The notes below the pieces were generated by a model, which searched no databases, had not been told where the DNA came from, and saw only the letters and a list, made by a program, of their open reading frames with translations. From Bacillus carboniphilus (lineage in GTDB: Bacteria; Bacillota; Bacilli; Bacillales; JC228), in the NCBI RefSeq assembly GCF_039522365.1, contig NZ_BAAADJ010000017.1, positions 1 to 64,000 on the forward strand: a stretch of 64,000 nucleotides of DNA. The letters run 5' to 3'. Shown piece by piece: positions 17,059 to 26,799 of the stretch (within the stretch, counting starts at the first letter, position 1; each line of letters starts with the position of its first letter). The position numbers and the translations under genes were made by a program.

Positions 17059-17134
17059 TGGTGGAGGATGACGGGATCGAACCGCCGACCCCTTGCTTGT
17101 AAGGCAAGTGCTCTCCCAGCTGAGCTAATCCTCC
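17059..17134 (-). tRNA. tRNA-Val (TAC)
   Basis: Acceptor GGAGGAT/ATCCTCC, anticodon loop CTTACAA and encoded CCA. It is the first tRNA of the array, directly after the 5S gene. Confidence 0.97.
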
Positions 17135-17137
17135 ATG

Positions 17138-17254
<117 letters not shown>

Positions 17255-17266
17255 CTATTTTGTTGC

Positions 17267-17319
17267 TGTCTCGTTTAATGAGACAAGTATTATTATAATA
17301 GGTTTCAGCAATTTTGCAA
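17267..17319 (-). promoter_or_regulatory. Promoter and leader hairpin of the 5S-tRNA operon
   Basis: On the minus strand TTGCAA (17319-17314), a 16-nt spacer and a perfect TATAAT (17297-17292) lie about 40 nt before 5S. A TGTCTC-ATTAAAC-GAGACA hairpin (17285-17267) begins near the expected transcription start. This gives the 5S-tRNA unit its own promoter. An AAGTGCTTTT / AAAAGCACTT inverted repeat lies just upstream (about 17319-17353). Confidence 0.65.
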
Positions 17320-17488
17320 GTGCTTTTTTTATTTTTTTTCAAAAGCACTTTTGCTTGAAAACCATTGCTGCGAAAGCAACGAAATATAATATAACATGGA
17401 TATTCGTTCAATGCAACACCTGATTTTCAGACTTTAGCGCATTAAATATTTTCAGTGCTGTGATAATAGGAATTATAAGTGTTCTCCC

Positions 17489-18019
17489 CTATATTTTTCT
17501 CTGTAAATCCTTAATATCCTTCCACCCATAAGCAATTTCCTCATGCTTTTTTTCCCCAATTTGAATCCACTCACGATCCAATTCAATGGGATAGAAGCCC
17601 TCATAAAATGCCTTAGATGGGTTTTCTGACAATACCCAAACCAGCAAACTATTATAACCATTGTCCATTAAGTAACGAACCCCATGATTTAATAAAGCAC
17701 GTCCAATGCCCTTTCGATGGTATTTCTTCAAAATATAAATAGCTGTTAGTTCTCCTCCGACAGAATACTTCCCTGTTCTTTCTTTACCAAAATGAGCAAA
17801 GCCTATAATTTTCTCATCACTATTAACGGCTACTATAGTTTGTCCATTGTTCTTCTCTTGTTCATGTACAATATGCATCCATTGCTTTATTTTTTGTTCC
17901 ATATTCAGAGAGCTCAGTACCCCATCGGATATAATTCCTTTATACGTTTCCTTCCACGCTTGAATATGGACAGAAGCTATTCCCTCTATATCATCTATTG
18001 TTGCTTCTCGAATTCTCAT
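17489..18019 (-). CDS. GNAT family N-acetyltransferase
   Basis: This 176-aa single-domain protein begins MRIREATIDDIEGIASVHIQAW and has acetyl-CoA binding motif A in YHRKGIGRALLNHGVRYLMDNG (R/Q-x-x-G-x-G/A), followed by the beta6 motif NPSKAFYEGFYPIE. GNATs acetylate small molecules or protein N-termini; the substrate cannot be read from sequence. Its start overlaps the DMT transporter stop by 4 nt (ATGA), indicating a two-gene operon with a metabolite exporter, which would fit a resistance or detoxification pair. Confidence 0.9.
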   Translation of the reverse strand: MRIREATIDDIEGIASVHIQAWKETYKGIISDGVLSSLNMEQKIKQWMHIVHEQEKNNGQTIVAVNSDEKIIGFAHFGKERTGKYSVGGELTAIYILKKYHRKGIGRALLNHGVRYLMDNGYNSLLVWVLSENPSKAFYEGFYPIELDREWIQIGEKKHEEIAYGWKDIKDLQRKI

Positions 18020-18924
18020 ACTACATTCTCCTCTTGCTTAGAATTATGAACTACCTTCTTTTTCTTATTATTAAGTAAAAACGCAGTAATACCTAAGATT
18101 ACAATCAATCCACCTAAAACTTGAGTGATTACGACAGTTTCTCCTAATATATAGAACGCGAGTATCGTAGCTCCTACGGGCTCAAAAAGTATGGCTACAG
18201 AGATGATAGACGTACTTACCCATTTAATAGACCAGTTAAAAAGGGTATGCCCTAGTAAATTCGGCACAATCGCTAATAGTAAGAAGTAAATCCATTGATG
18301 AGAGGCATATCCTGTTAATGCTTCTCCTTTCATCAATACATATACCAAAAGAGTTAAAGTGCTGACACCGTATACAATAAATGTATAGGTCATAAGGGAT
18401 ATTCGCTTCCTAACCGATTGCCCAAAGAACAGATAGAACGTTATGAGTGCACAGGCTATTAGCGCTAAAAAATCTCCCCATAATGCCATACCACTTATTC
18501 GAAAGTCTCCCCAACTAATTAAGACACTCCCAAGTATGGCAATCGTTCCACTAACGATCATGGCCATAGTAATTCGTTCTTTAAAAAAGATGGCCCCCCC
18601 GATAAATGCAAATAACGGTTGTAGGGTAACAAGTACAGTGGAGCTTGCCACTGATGTATAGTTTAGAGATTCAAACCATAAGATGAAGTGAAATGACAAA
18701 AAGATTCCTGCCAATGCAGAAAATAGCCAATCGGTCTTTGTAATAAGCTTTATTTCTTTTACATACTTTAAGAGAAATACCGGAAGCATAATCAGGACTG
18801 AAAATAGCAATCGGTAGAATGCTGTAACACCTGATGGGGCTTCAGCTAGCTTTACAAAAATGGCAGACGTTGCAACAGAGATAACTCCAATAAAAATAAC
18901 AAGATACGGATTTACTTTAGGCAT
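18016..18924 (-). CDS. EamA-family DMT transporter
   Basis: The roughly 300-aa protein has ten predicted helices in two EamA repeats. Features include AEAPSGVTAFYRLLFSVLI in the first repeat and the second repeat beginning near GMALWGDFLALIACALITF. It likely exports a metabolite or amino acid across the cytoplasmic membrane. The start is uncertain: ATG at 18924, or TTG two codons upstream with GGAGTG at good distance; the reading frame also extends 18 codons further upstream without a ribosome site. It is coupled to the downstream GNAT gene. Confidence 0.88.
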   Translation of the reverse strand: MPKVNPYLVIFIGVISVATSAIFVKLAEAPSGVTAFYRLLFSVLIMLPVFLLKYVKEIKLITKTDWLFSALAGIFLSFHFILWFESLNYTSVASSTVLVTLQPLFAFIGGAIFFKERITMAMIVSGTIAILGSVLISWGDFRISGMALWGDFLALIACALITFYLFFGQSVRKRISLMTYTFIVYGVSTLTLLVYVLMKGEALTGYASHQWIYFLLLAIVPNLLGHTLFNWSIKWVSTSIISVAILFEPVGATILAFYILGETVVITQVLGGLIVILGITAFLLNNKKKKVVHNSKQEENVV

Positions 18925-19046
18925 ATTCAAAATTTTCACTCCAGTTAGGGTACGATTCTTCTTAACGACATTGTACAATGGAATAAAGAGGGGTAAAAGA
19001 TATTTATGATCTTCTTTTAATAGAGAGAGAATGAAGGTTGATATGG

Positions 19047-19751
19047 ATGGAATGGTTCGATGGATGGATCAAGGTTGATATTTTATTTAAACTTGGGCTC
19101 TCAGCAATTCTTGGGCTCGTTATTGGACTTGAACGAGAACTAAAAAGAAAGCCAGTTGGGCTAAAAACGAGTCTGGTTATTTCCATTGTAAGTTGTTTAT
19201 TAACCATTATCTCAATTGAAACCACTTATCGGGTGCCTGGTAATCCAGATGTAAATGTAACAATGGATCCTCTCCGTTTGGCTGCGCAAATCGTTTCTGG
19301 TATCGGCTTCTTGGGTGCAGGGGTAATCTTAAGAAGAAATAACGATAGTATACTTGGGCTAACTACGGCTGCCATGATTTGGGGAGCGGCAGGTATCGGT
19401 ATTACAGTAGGTGCCGGATTCTACTACGAAGCAATAGCAGGCGTGATTTTACTTATATTAAGTGTTGAATTGGTACCATTTTTACTTGGTTTAATTGGCC
19501 CTAAACAATTACGTGAAAAAGAAATTTTATTGAAAGTAACCGTGGTTAGACAGAATGCCATTCAAGAAGTACTAGGAAAGATTGAATCTTTAGGGATGAA
19601 TATTGACAGTATTCGGATTAAAGATCTTCCCGAACACGAGCACTTAATTCAGCTACGGCTATCAGTTGATTATCGACAACAAACCACAGAGCTATATAAT
19701 ATGGCTGTTAACTTAGATAGTGTGACAAGTGTTGAAGTTGAAAGTATTTAA
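19047..19751 (+). CDS. MgtC/SapB family membrane protein
   Basis: The protein has four to five N-terminal helices with the family signatures GLVIGLERELKRKPVGLKTS and SGIGFLGAGVIL, and a soluble ACT-like C-terminal domain (after about residue 150) ending VNLDSVTSVEVES. MgtC proteins affect magnesium homeostasis and membrane ATP synthase activity in some pathogens; in free-living bacilli the role is unclear. AAGG lies 9 nt before the chosen ATG; a TTG start three codons earlier is also open. Confidence 0.9.
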   Translation: MEWFDGWIKVDILFKLGLSAILGLVIGLERELKRKPVGLKTSLVISIVSCLLTIISIETTYRVPGNPDVNVTMDPLRLAAQIVSGIGFLGAGVILRRNNDSILGLTTAAMIWGAAGIGITVGAGFYYEAIAGVILLILSVELVPFLLGLIGPKQLREKEILLKVTVVRQNAIQEVLGKIESLGMNIDSIRIKDLPEHEHLIQLRLSVDYRQQTTELYNMAVNLDSVTSVEVESI

Positions 19752-19760
19752 TTAATATTA

Positions 19761-19789
19761 GGAAGAGTCCATCATTTTGGACTCTTCTA
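19761..19789. terminator. Bidirectional terminator between mgtC-like and lysE-like genes
   Basis: The stem ggaagagtcca / tggactcttc has a 6-nt loop. The tails are modest. Confidence 0.65.
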
Positions 19790-19800
19790 TATAAGTGTGA

Positions 19801-20424
19801 TTATAAAATAACCTTCAATGCCTGGTATCCAAAATAAAAACCAAAAGCAATGAGTGACAATCCAGAGAGTCTGGAAATGAAGGTTAGCATCTTTATGTTT
19901 AGGACATTTCTAAAAAAGCTAGAAACCCCTGCCATGGTAACATCCCACAGCATCACTCCTGCTAAAACAGCAGCACTATATAGCCAAAGTTCATTCGTGC
20001 TAAATGAAGTGGCTGTCTTCGCCAGTACAGACCCATATATTCCCAACCAAAACATAATCGTTAATGGATTAGATATGGATAATAGGAAACCAGATATAAA
20101 AGATTTTAAGACAGGTTCTTTGTTTCTGATATTTCCAGCGACGCTTGATTCCCCTCCGATTAAACTTTCAATCCCTGTATACACTAATACGAAAAAACCA
20201 AATAACCATAGAAAGGTTTGCATAAAGGGAGTGTCCAGAAAGTTTACAACCCCTACATATACTAGAATCATATATATAGCATCTGCTGTCATCGCTCCTA
20301 GCCCAATAAACCAAGAATGGAAAAAACCATACTTAATCCCTCTATCTAATTGAGCTGAATTTATTGGTCCAATAGGCGCTGCTAACGATAGACCTAAAAT
20401 TATGTAGCTGAGAAATACACTCAC
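19801..20424 (-). CDS. LysE/RhtB family amino acid exporter
   Basis: The 207-aa protein has six helices and the LysE-family N terminus ILGLSLAAPIGPINSAQLDRG. The family exports basic or neutral amino acids and their analogues. It is monocistronic and convergent with the MgtC gene. The exact substrate cannot be assigned. A long antisense frame over it is a codon-bias shadow. Confidence 0.88.
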   Translation of the reverse strand: MSVFLSYIILGLSLAAPIGPINSAQLDRGIKYGFFHSWFIGLGAMTADAIYMILVYVGVVNFLDTPFMQTFLWLFGFFVLVYTGIESLIGGESSVAGNIRNKEPVLKSFISGFLLSISNPLTIMFWLGIYGSVLAKTATSFSTNELWLYSAAVLAGVMLWDVTMAGVSSFFRNVLNIKMLTFISRLSGLSLIAFGFYFGYQALKVIL

Positions 20425-20512
20425 ATAAAAACCCCCACATACGAAATAAAAAGTTACAACATATTCTATTCACGTGTGTGGGCTTGTACCACTATAATTT
20501 CAGAATTAAATA

Positions 20513-20541
20513 GAGCGCAAAGCAAAATGCTCTGCGCTCTT
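20513..20541 (-). terminator. Hairpin after the zinc-ribbon gene
   Basis: On the minus strand AGAGCGCAGAGCA and TGCTTTGCGCTCT pair almost perfectly, followed by only a short T-rich stretch. It lies 12 nt past the stop. Confidence 0.6.
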
Positions 20542-20552
20542 AATAATAATCT

Positions 20553-21374
20553 TTAAAATCCAAATGGATCAAAGCTATACATAAAGCTCTCAAATGCTTC
20601 AAAAGCCTGTTCACCAAGGATTAGATAAAGGATTATGATACCAATATAAGCTAGAAGAATACTATAGAAAGTATCTAGACCTTTTCCGTCACGTTTGTAG
20701 CTATAAATCATTAGCGGAATGATTGTAGTGGACCCAAGTACACATAGTGCAAAGAAGATTGAAAATAGTACTTCAGAACCTAATAAAGAAAAAATAAGTG
20801 CTACAAATAAGAATGCTGTTGGAACGATTTGGAAAGCACCGTATCTAGATAAAACATCTAAATAGCTGACAGATGATCCCCCAATTTTAATAACTCCAAA
20901 GATAATTAAACCGATTACTGCCAAGAAAATAACAAGAATAAACGTTGGTATAATGACTACATCAACGAAACTTATTTCTACTGGGCCAAAGAAACTGTCT
21001 TTAAAGGCATTTTTAACTGCGAAATAAATCATTAGTGGAATCATCAAAGAGTATATAACTAATGTAATAAGACCATTCGTTAATTCGCTTTTATTAACCT
21101 TCTCAGCAACAGCAACTGGTTGCTTTAGACCAGATAGGAAATAAGAAAAGTACTGTTTTGAAATTACTTTTCCCTTTTCTAAGTATTGTTGTGTGTTCGC
21201 ATTACCCTGCGAAGCTGGTTGGTGTTGAGTAACAGTAACCGTAGTAGCTGCCATTTCATCCTGTGTTTGGTTTGTTGCAGGATGAGAAGTAGCTTCAGCA
21301 GATAAACTAGAGCCACACTTTACGCAAAATTTCGCATCTGTTGCATTGTTATGTCCACATTTACCACAAAACAT
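20553..21374 (-). CDS. Zinc-ribbon membrane protein (Yip1-like)
   Basis: The 273-aa protein opens with a zinc ribbon CGKCGHNNATDAKFCVKCG (two CxxC knuckles), then a 50-residue Gln/Thr-rich linker, then about five to six hydrophobic helices (residues 100-260). The layout matches zinc-ribbon fused Yip1/DUF1282-type membrane proteins of Bacilli. The function is unknown; a role in membrane stress has been suggested for related proteins but is not shown here. It stands alone between lysE and the ABC transporter operon. Confidence 0.75.
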   Translation of the reverse strand: MFCGKCGHNNATDAKFCVKCGSSLSAEATSHPATNQTQDEMAATTVTVTQHQPASQGNANTQQYLEKGKVISKQYFSYFLSGLKQPVAVAEKVNKSELTNGLITLVIYSLMIPLMIYFAVKNAFKDSFFGPVEISFVDVVIIPTFILVIFLAVIGLIIFGVIKIGGSSVSYLDVLSRYGAFQIVPTAFLFVALIFSLLGSEVLFSIFFALCVLGSTTIIPLMIYSYKRDGKGLDTFYSILLAYIGIIILYLILGEQAFEAFESFMYSFDPFGF

Positions 21375-21512
21375 GACATCTCTCCTCTTCTTTTTTGTTA
21401 GGTAGTTTAGAAAGGTAAGTTCCTAACTGCCACATATAGTACTAATTTAGTATAATACGAAATACCTAGAAAACAACAGAACTTTTTAGACAATATGGAA
21501 AATTATCCAAAT

Positions 21513-21549
21513 AGAAGCTCTCTACCAATCAAGGAAGAGAGCTTTTTCT
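21513..21549 (-). terminator. Terminator of the betaine-type ABC operon
   Basis: AAGCTCTCT and AGAGAGCTT pair across a loop of about 16 nt, 13 nt after the ATPase stop. The T-run is better on the plus strand than on the minus strand. Confidence 0.55.
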
Positions 21550-21561
21550 TATCAATCAATC

Positions 21562-22743
21562 CTATTCATTTGCAACTAAACTAGATAATACATGGACACG
21601 GAGAATGATTCCTTCAAGGCGATCTTCTTCATTCACTACAGCAAGTGGATATTTCGTTTCCAATGCTCTAGGGATGATATCTTGAATATATTCTTCTCGC
21701 TTGACTCTTGTAATACCGTTTTTAATGACATCTTGAAGAGTTTTCTTCTGTTTAATGCCTTCAATTGCATCATCAATCGTCACAATCCCTTGTAAATGAC
21801 GACTTCTGTCCACTACAAAGACACTAGATAAACCGTTTTCCTCCATTTCTTTCACGGCTACCTTTAACCCATCTTTAAGCGAAACAATAGCATTTGGTTT
21901 CATCATTATATTTTGTGCCTGAAGGATTTTGGAGCGGTCAATGTCTTTAATAAAATCTGAGATATAGTCGTTTGCCGGTTCTTCTAAAATTTCTTCAGGT
22001 GTACCGACTTGGACCACCTTCCCGTCTTTCATTACAGCTACTCGATCTCCTAGTTTAAATGCCTCATTAACATCATGAGTAATAAAAATGATGGTTTTCT
22101 TCAGTCTTTCTTGTATATCTAGTAACTCTAGCTGCATTTCACGCCTGATCAATGGATCAAGTGCACTGAACGGCTCATCCATTAGAAGAATATCAGGATC
22201 ATTTGAAAGCGAACGAGCTAATCCAACACGTTGTTGCATTCCTCCTGACAATTCACTTGGATATTTATCTTCGTAGCCTTTTAATCCAACGATTTCAATA
22301 TTTTCTAAAGCAATCTTTTGTCGCTCTTCTTTCGGGACATTTTTAATCTCTAGTCCGTATTCCACATTTCCTAATACAGTACGGTGGCTGAATAGCCCAA
22401 AATGCTGAAATACCATTGATATTTTATCTTGACGGAATTTCTTCAGTTCAGATGAGCTGTAGTCCACAATGTTTTCCCCATCCACATAGATGGCTCCATC
22501 GGTTGGTTTATTAAGAAGATTAAAGCAGCGAATTAACGTTGATTTTCCACTTCCCGAAAGACCCATAATGACAAAAATTTCACCTTCATTTATCTCTAAC
22601 GAAGCATCGTAAACCCCAACTGTGTGATTTGTCTTCTTTAGAATTTCATCCTTTGACATACCCTTTTTCACCAATGGAGTTATAGTTTCCGGTTTAGGAC
22701 CGAAAATTTTCGATACATGTTCTACTTTAATTTTTTCAGCCAT
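21562..22743 (-). CDS. Glycine betaine/proline-type ABC transporter ATPase with CBS domains
   Basis: The 393-aa protein (OpuAA/ProV family) has Walker [10 protein letters not shown], the Q-loop VFQHFGLF, signature [15 protein letters not shown] and Walker [13 protein letters not shown]. The tandem CBS domains after about residue 275 sense ionic strength or nucleotides in OpuA. It powers uptake of a quaternary amine or related solute. The gene starts 2 nt after the permease stop. It is the last gene of the operon, whereas in opuA the ATPase comes first. Confidence 0.93.
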   Translation of the reverse strand: MAEKIKVEHVSKIFGPKPETITPLVKKGMSKDEILKKTNHTVGVYDASLEINEGEIFVIMGLSGSGKSTLIRCFNLLNKPTDGAIYVDGENIVDYSSSELKKFRQDKISMVFQHFGLFSHRTVLGNVEYGLEIKNVPKEERQKIALENIEIVGLKGYEDKYPSELSGGMQQRVGLARSLSNDPDILLMDEPFSALDPLIRREMQLELLDIQERLKKTIIFITHDVNEAFKLGDRVAVMKDGKVVQVGTPEEILEEPANDYISDFIKDIDRSKILQAQNIMMKPNAIVSLKDGLKVAVKEMEENGLSSVFVVDRSRHLQGIVTIDDAIEGIKQKKTLQDVIKNGITRVKREEYIQDIIPRALETKYPLAVVNEEDRLEGIILRVHVLSSLVANE

Positions 22744-22745
22744 AG

Positions 22746-23606
22746 TTAATCAGCCCTCCTATGCTTCTGAAAACGTTCAGCGATTCCACCCGTAACACGG
22801 TCTATGATAATGGCTAAGAAAACAATACTAATCCCCGCTTCGAATCCTAGCGCGATATCAATACGGTTAATTGAGATGAGGACTTGTTCTCCTAATCCTT
22901 TCGCACCTACCATGGATGCGATAACGACCATTGCTAATGCCATCATCGTCGTTTGGTTTACCCCAGCCATGATCGTTGGTAAAGCTTGCGGAAGTTGTAC
23001 TTTTCTTAACATTTGCCATCTAGAAGAACCAAATGATTCTGCTGATTCAATAACTTCTTTATCTACATTCCGGATTGCTAGTTCAGTTAAACGTATAACT
23101 GGAGGTAATGCATAAATCAGTGTCGCAAAAACAGCGGATACATTTCCTAAACCAAAGAAGAAAATGGCAGGAATTAAATAAACAAAGCTTGGCATTGTCT
23201 GCATGGCATCTAGGATTGGTCGCATGACAAAGGAAAATCCTTTACTAAACGCCATCCATATTCCTAATGGAATACCGATGAGTAGTGATATGAAAACAGA
23301 GGTCACCACAATCGCAATGGTTAGTAATAATACCTCCCATAAGCCAAAGGTACCTACTAAAAATAGAAAGAAAGCATATAAAATACCAGCAAATAGCGAT
23401 TTAAAACGCCATCCTAAAATAAACACGATGAGTAACAGTACCCACCAAGGTAAAAAGTTAAGAAAATCTTCAATCCCATTGATCGTTTGATAGGATATAA
23501 CACGAATAAATTCAAAAACTGCCTCAAAGGTCGAATCGAGCCACATTACGAATTTATCAACGGCGTTTCCTATAAACTCCCATCGAATATCAGGAAAGTC
23601 ATTCAT
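22746..23606 (-). CDS. Glycine betaine/proline-type ABC transporter permease
   Basis: The 286-aa protein (OpuAB/ProW family) has about six to seven helices and the EAA loop [27 protein letters not shown], which contacts the ATPase. The region [28 protein letters not shown] is a ProW hallmark. It is separated from the upstream binding-protein gene by 114 nt that contain a strong stem-loop, and nearly abuts the ATPase gene. Confidence 0.93.
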   Translation of the reverse strand: MNDFPDIRWEFIGNAVDKFVMWLDSTFEAVFEFIRVISYQTINGIEDFLNFLPWWVLLLIVFILGWRFKSLFAGILYAFFLFLVGTFGLWEVLLLTIAIVVTSVFISLLIGIPLGIWMAFSKGFSFVMRPILDAMQTMPSFVYLIPAIFFFGLGNVSAVFATLIYALPPVIRLTELAIRNVDKEVIESAESFGSSRWQMLRKVQLPQALPTIMAGVNQTTMMALAMVVIASMVGAKGLGEQVLISINRIDIALGFEAGISIVFLAIIIDRVTGGIAERFQKHRRAD

Positions 23607-23667
23607 AATCGGGTTGCATATAGCAACCTTTCACCTCTCTTTTTATATTTTCTATCCTTAAACAGTT

Positions 23668-23695
23668 GAAGTAGTTGACCTTTGCCAACTACTTC
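23668..23695 (-). promoter_or_regulatory. Intercistronic stem-loop in the ABC operon
   Basis: A perfect 10-bp stem GAAGTAGTTG / CAACTACTTC with an 8-nt loop lies 26 nt after the binding-protein stop. It has no T-run. Such elements typically stabilise binding-protein mRNA and lower downstream expression. Confidence 0.65.
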
Positions 23696-23720
23696 ACTAC
23701 TTCTCTCGCAAAAAATATTC

Positions 23721-24722
23721 TTACATATTTGCTAGAGCATCTTTTACTTTTTCAGCTACATCTTCTGAAACCCAAGTAGTCCATAAATCCTCATGTTGTT
23801 TCATCCACCAAACAGCAGCTTCGTCTGCAGAAGCATCATTGTCTTTCATGTACCCAAGAGCTTCTTCTGTTAAAGCACTGCTTGTTTCATAGTTTTTAAG
23901 GAACTCAACCACATCAGGTGCTTGGTCAGGTAAATCTTTGTGAACTGCTGTGACCACATCATTCGGAGGGAATTCTGTTCCCTTATTCTCATCCCAAACG
24001 GCTCTGTCAAATTCAGGCTCTTCTAGTAGAGTCATGTCATATTGTGCTGTAACCCAAGTTGGAGACCAGTAGTAACCTACCCAAGCCTCTCCTGATTCAT
24101 AGGCTGCTGCTAAAGAAGTTACGATAGCCGCATCAGATCCTGGCATAAAGTAGTTAAATGTGTCCTCAAGTTCGTATGTTTTCATTTTAGTAGCTAAATA
24201 TTCACTCACTGCCCATCCAGATGGCCCACCAATAACACGGCCTTTTCCTGGATCTTCTGGGTCTTCAAATACTTCTGGGTACTTAGCTAAGTCCGCTACT
24301 GTTTTAAGGTCTGGGGCCATAGGCTCAATTCCACGTTCAGAGTCCCCTTCAATCACATAGGTAGGAACGTATAGACCTTGTGCATTATCGTCGAAATTAA
24401 TAGATGTTTTAATAATATCTCCAGAATCAATAGACTCGGTATAGAGCTCTAGAATGTTATCTGTCCATACTTCCATGTAAGCGTTAATATCACCTTGACG
24501 TAAACCTTGAATCGTTGCTGCAGTAGATCCGGTTGTTACGTCGGTTTCATACCCCAAACCTTTTTCAAGGATTATCTGGGCAACACTGTTGTGGAATCTT
24601 ATACTGTCCCATCCTGCATCTGCAAGTACGATTTTCTCAAGCTTTTTTTCACCTTCTCCACTACTACATGCTGCTAGGACAACAAGTAGAGCAGAAAGCA
24701 TTATAATTAGACTCTTTCTCAT
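23721..24722 (-). CDS. Betaine-type ABC transporter substrate-binding lipoprotein
   Basis: The 333-aa protein (OpuAC/ProX-like) has a lipoprotein signal with lipobox LAAC near residue 19, so it is anchored outside the membrane. The fold-type segment LADAGWDSIRFHNSVAQII and the Trp/Tyr-rich pieces GEAWVGYYWSPTWV and AVWWMKQHEDLW could form the aromatic cage of a quaternary-amine site. GGGGGAAAAG precedes ATG. It is the first transporter gene of the operon and lies 88 nt after the class II aldolase gene on the same strand, so a substrate other than glycine betaine is possible. Confidence 0.88.
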   Translation of the reverse strand: MRKSLIIMLSALLVVLAACSSGEGEKKLEKIVLADAGWDSIRFHNSVAQIILEKGLGYETDVTTGSTAATIQGLRQGDINAYMEVWTDNILELYTESIDSGDIIKTSINFDDNAQGLYVPTYVIEGDSERGIEPMAPDLKTVADLAKYPEVFEDPEDPGKGRVIGGPSGWAVSEYLATKMKTYELEDTFNYFMPGSDAAIVTSLAAAYESGEAWVGYYWSPTWVTAQYDMTLLEEPEFDRAVWDENKGTEFPPNDVVTAVHKDLPDQAPDVVEFLKNYETSSALTEEALGYMKDNDASADEAAVWWMKQHEDLWTTWVSEDVAEKVKDALANM

Positions 24723-24810
24723 TATTTCTTTTCCCCCTATGAATTTAATAAATTACTAAACTTATCTAATCGTTCACCATTTTTAAGAGAATGAAAGGTA
24801 GATAAAGTGC

Positions 24811-25563
24811 TTAATCAAGTAAATCTGGTTCCTCTTTTACCATTCGATCATATAAAGGCTTGAAATCATGTAATGCTACTTCAGACAAGCCCATTTGCTC
24901 ATATGTCTTCTCAGCATAACTTTTTTCAATTAACACAGGCTTATGACCTGTAGACTCGGCCATCATTTGAATTTGACAAGCTCGTTCCATTGCCACAAAC
25001 CACCAAGTTGCTTCATCTACTGTCTGTCCAACTGTAAGAAGACCATGGTTTCTAAGGATAACAGCCTTATTTCCCCCCAGGGCATCCGCAATTCTTTTCC
25101 CTTCTTTCGTGTCATACACTACTCCTGTATAGTCATCAAAGAGGGAGTGATCATTATAAAATGCACAGGCATCTTGTGTGATTGGATCCAAAGTTCTCCC
25201 AAGCGTTGAAAAAGCCATTCCATATGGTGAATGTGAGTGAGCAGCCGCATTTACGTCCGGTCTAGCTTTATGGATTTCAGAATGAATGGCAAAAGCAGCA
25301 CCGTTAATGTCATAGTCACCTTTTAATATGTTTCCATCCTCATCAATAAGCATAAGATCAGATGCTTTAATATGACTAAAATGTTTAAGGTAGGGATTGA
25401 CCCAAAAGTGATGTTTATTTTCCGGATCCCTTACTGTGATATGGCCGGCAGACCCATCATTAAAGCCAAATTTAGAAAATAATCTAAAAGAAGCTGCTAG
25501 TCTTTGTTTGATATACGTTCTTTCTTCTTCGATTGAATGAAATGTTGGTTGCAAAGTTTGCAA
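24811..25563 (-). CDS. Class II aldolase/adducin family protein
   Basis: The 250-aa cytosolic protein carries the zinc-binding AAHSHSPYGMA (HxH) and LRNHGLLTVG (His) motifs. The N-terminal FGFNDGSAGHITVRDP loop is typical of the family, which includes fuculose-phosphate aldolase, ribulose-phosphate epimerase and decarboxylating members. The substrate cannot be deduced. It starts 11 nt after the D-2-hydroxyacid dehydrogenase gene, so the two form an operon, possibly with the downstream ABC transporter. Confidence 0.88.
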   Translation of the reverse strand: MQTLQPTFHSIEEERTYIKQRLAASFRLFSKFGFNDGSAGHITVRDPENKHHFWVNPYLKHFSHIKASDLMLIDEDGNILKGDYDINGAAFAIHSEIHKARPDVNAAAHSHSPYGMAFSTLGRTLDPITQDACAFYNDHSLFDDYTGVVYDTKEGKRIADALGGNKAVILRNHGLLTVGQTVDEATWWFVAMERACQIQMMAESTGHKPVLIEKSYAEKTYEQMGLSEVALHDFKPLYDRMVKEEPDLLD

Positions 25564-25574
25564 GTATGATCCTC

Positions 25575-26528
25575 CTAATATCCTTTTTCTAAATTCACAA
25601 GAAATTGAAGTGAATCATTGTTAAGGTATGATTTGAAGTTTTTTTCAAATGTTTCAATACAGCGGTCTAAATACCGAGGTGATTTTGCGGCAACATGTGG
25701 AGTAATTATAAGGTTTTCTGTACTCCAGAATGGGTGATTAGGTGGTAAGGGTTCTTCATTACATACATCTAAAACCGCGCCAGCTATTGCTTTATCTTTT
25801 AATGCTTCTATAAGAGCTTCTTCATGAACTAACGGTCCTCTACCCATGTTAATGAGAAAACTACTTTCTTTCATTACCTCAAATTCTCTTCGGCTGATAC
25901 AATGCGTAGTCTCAGTAGTTTCAGGTAATAGCATCACTACAAAATCACTTTGTCCAAGGATCTCTTCCCTATCTTCAAGCCTATACATTTGGTCAAATGG
26001 CTCTTTGTGTATACCCGAAGTATTCACTCCTGAAACCAGCATTTTCATGTTTTTACATAATTTTGCGATTTCAGTTCCAATCGTCCCTGCTCCGAATATA
26101 GAAACATGTTTACCGTTAATTTCGTGAAAAAGAGCTCCATGATCCCATTTACTTTTTTTCTGATTCTCCAAATATTGAGAAATATTCCCCATTAGGTATA
26201 GCATCATGGACAAGGCATATTCAGCCATCGGTATGGTTTGTATTCCCTTCATGTTCGTTAATTGAATATTCCTATTCTCTAACTCACCAAAAGGAATATG
26301 TTCAACTCCAGCTTGAAAAATTTGTATCCATTGGAGATTGGGCATTTGCTCTAATACTTCAGGGGTTATGTCGTGTCCATAGGTAATCCATACTTGGACA
26401 TCTTTTAGATCAATCTGATTGTTATTTATGGAGACTTTTGTGTAATGGACAGGCATTTCTGAGGATATGATTGAGCTTAATTTGTCCAAATGGCCTGATG
26501 TTGCATCATCTAATGTAACAAGTAGCAT
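25575..26528 (-). CDS. D-2-hydroxyacid dehydrogenase, NAD(P)-dependent
   Basis: The 317-aa protein has the Rossmann motif IFGAGTIGTEIA near residue 145 and the catalytic Arg (NMGRGPLVHEEAL), Glu (DVCNEEPLP) and His (ITPHVAAKSP) of the family. It reduces a 2-ketoacid to the D-hydroxyacid or the reverse. The N-terminal domain is divergent, as in GhrA-like glyoxylate/hydroxypyruvate reductases. It heads the aldolase-containing operon. The substrate is not assignable. Confidence 0.88.
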   Translation of the reverse strand: MLLVTLDDATSGHLDKLSSIISSEMPVHYTKVSINNNQIDLKDVQVWITYGHDITPEVLEQMPNLQWIQIFQAGVEHIPFGELENRNIQLTNMKGIQTIPMAEYALSMMLYLMGNISQYLENQKKSKWDHGALFHEINGKHVSIFGAGTIGTEIAKLCKNMKMLVSGVNTSGIHKEPFDQMYRLEDREEILGQSDFVVMLLPETTETTHCISRREFEVMKESSFLINMGRGPLVHEEALIEALKDKAIAGAVLDVCNEEPLPPNHPFWSTENLIITPHVAAKSPRYLDRCIETFEKNFKSYLNNDSLQFLVNLEKGY

Positions 26529-26762
26529 GAAACACCTCTCTGTCGTTTTCTGTCGGAAAATCTACATTCCCAATTATATCGAAGGTCGAAATAATCCACA
26601 AAATGGAGAAAATGGCATATGGGAGGAATATTCTTAATATTCTTGCGTGAGCCGAAGAAAACACCCCTTATATGGTAAAAAAGTCTAATATCCTCCCAAA
26701 TAGTCCTAAATGCTCGAATCCAACCTAATCAAATTATTCAACTCGTCCGTATGGAAAAAGCC

Positions 26763-26796
26763 GAAAAAAGAACACCCTACCTATTGATAGGATGCT
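26763..26796 (-). terminator. Terminator of the SDR gene
   Basis: On the minus strand AGCATCCTATC and GGTAGGGTGTT pair with several G-U pairs, followed by CTTTTTTC. The remaining 26529-26762 gap shows nothing further. Confidence 0.65.
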
Positions 26797-26799
26797 TTT

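Noticed and set aside
19850-20353. 167-aa plus-strand ORF
   Set aside because: Entirely antisense to the LysE-family gene; the protein has no recognisable features.
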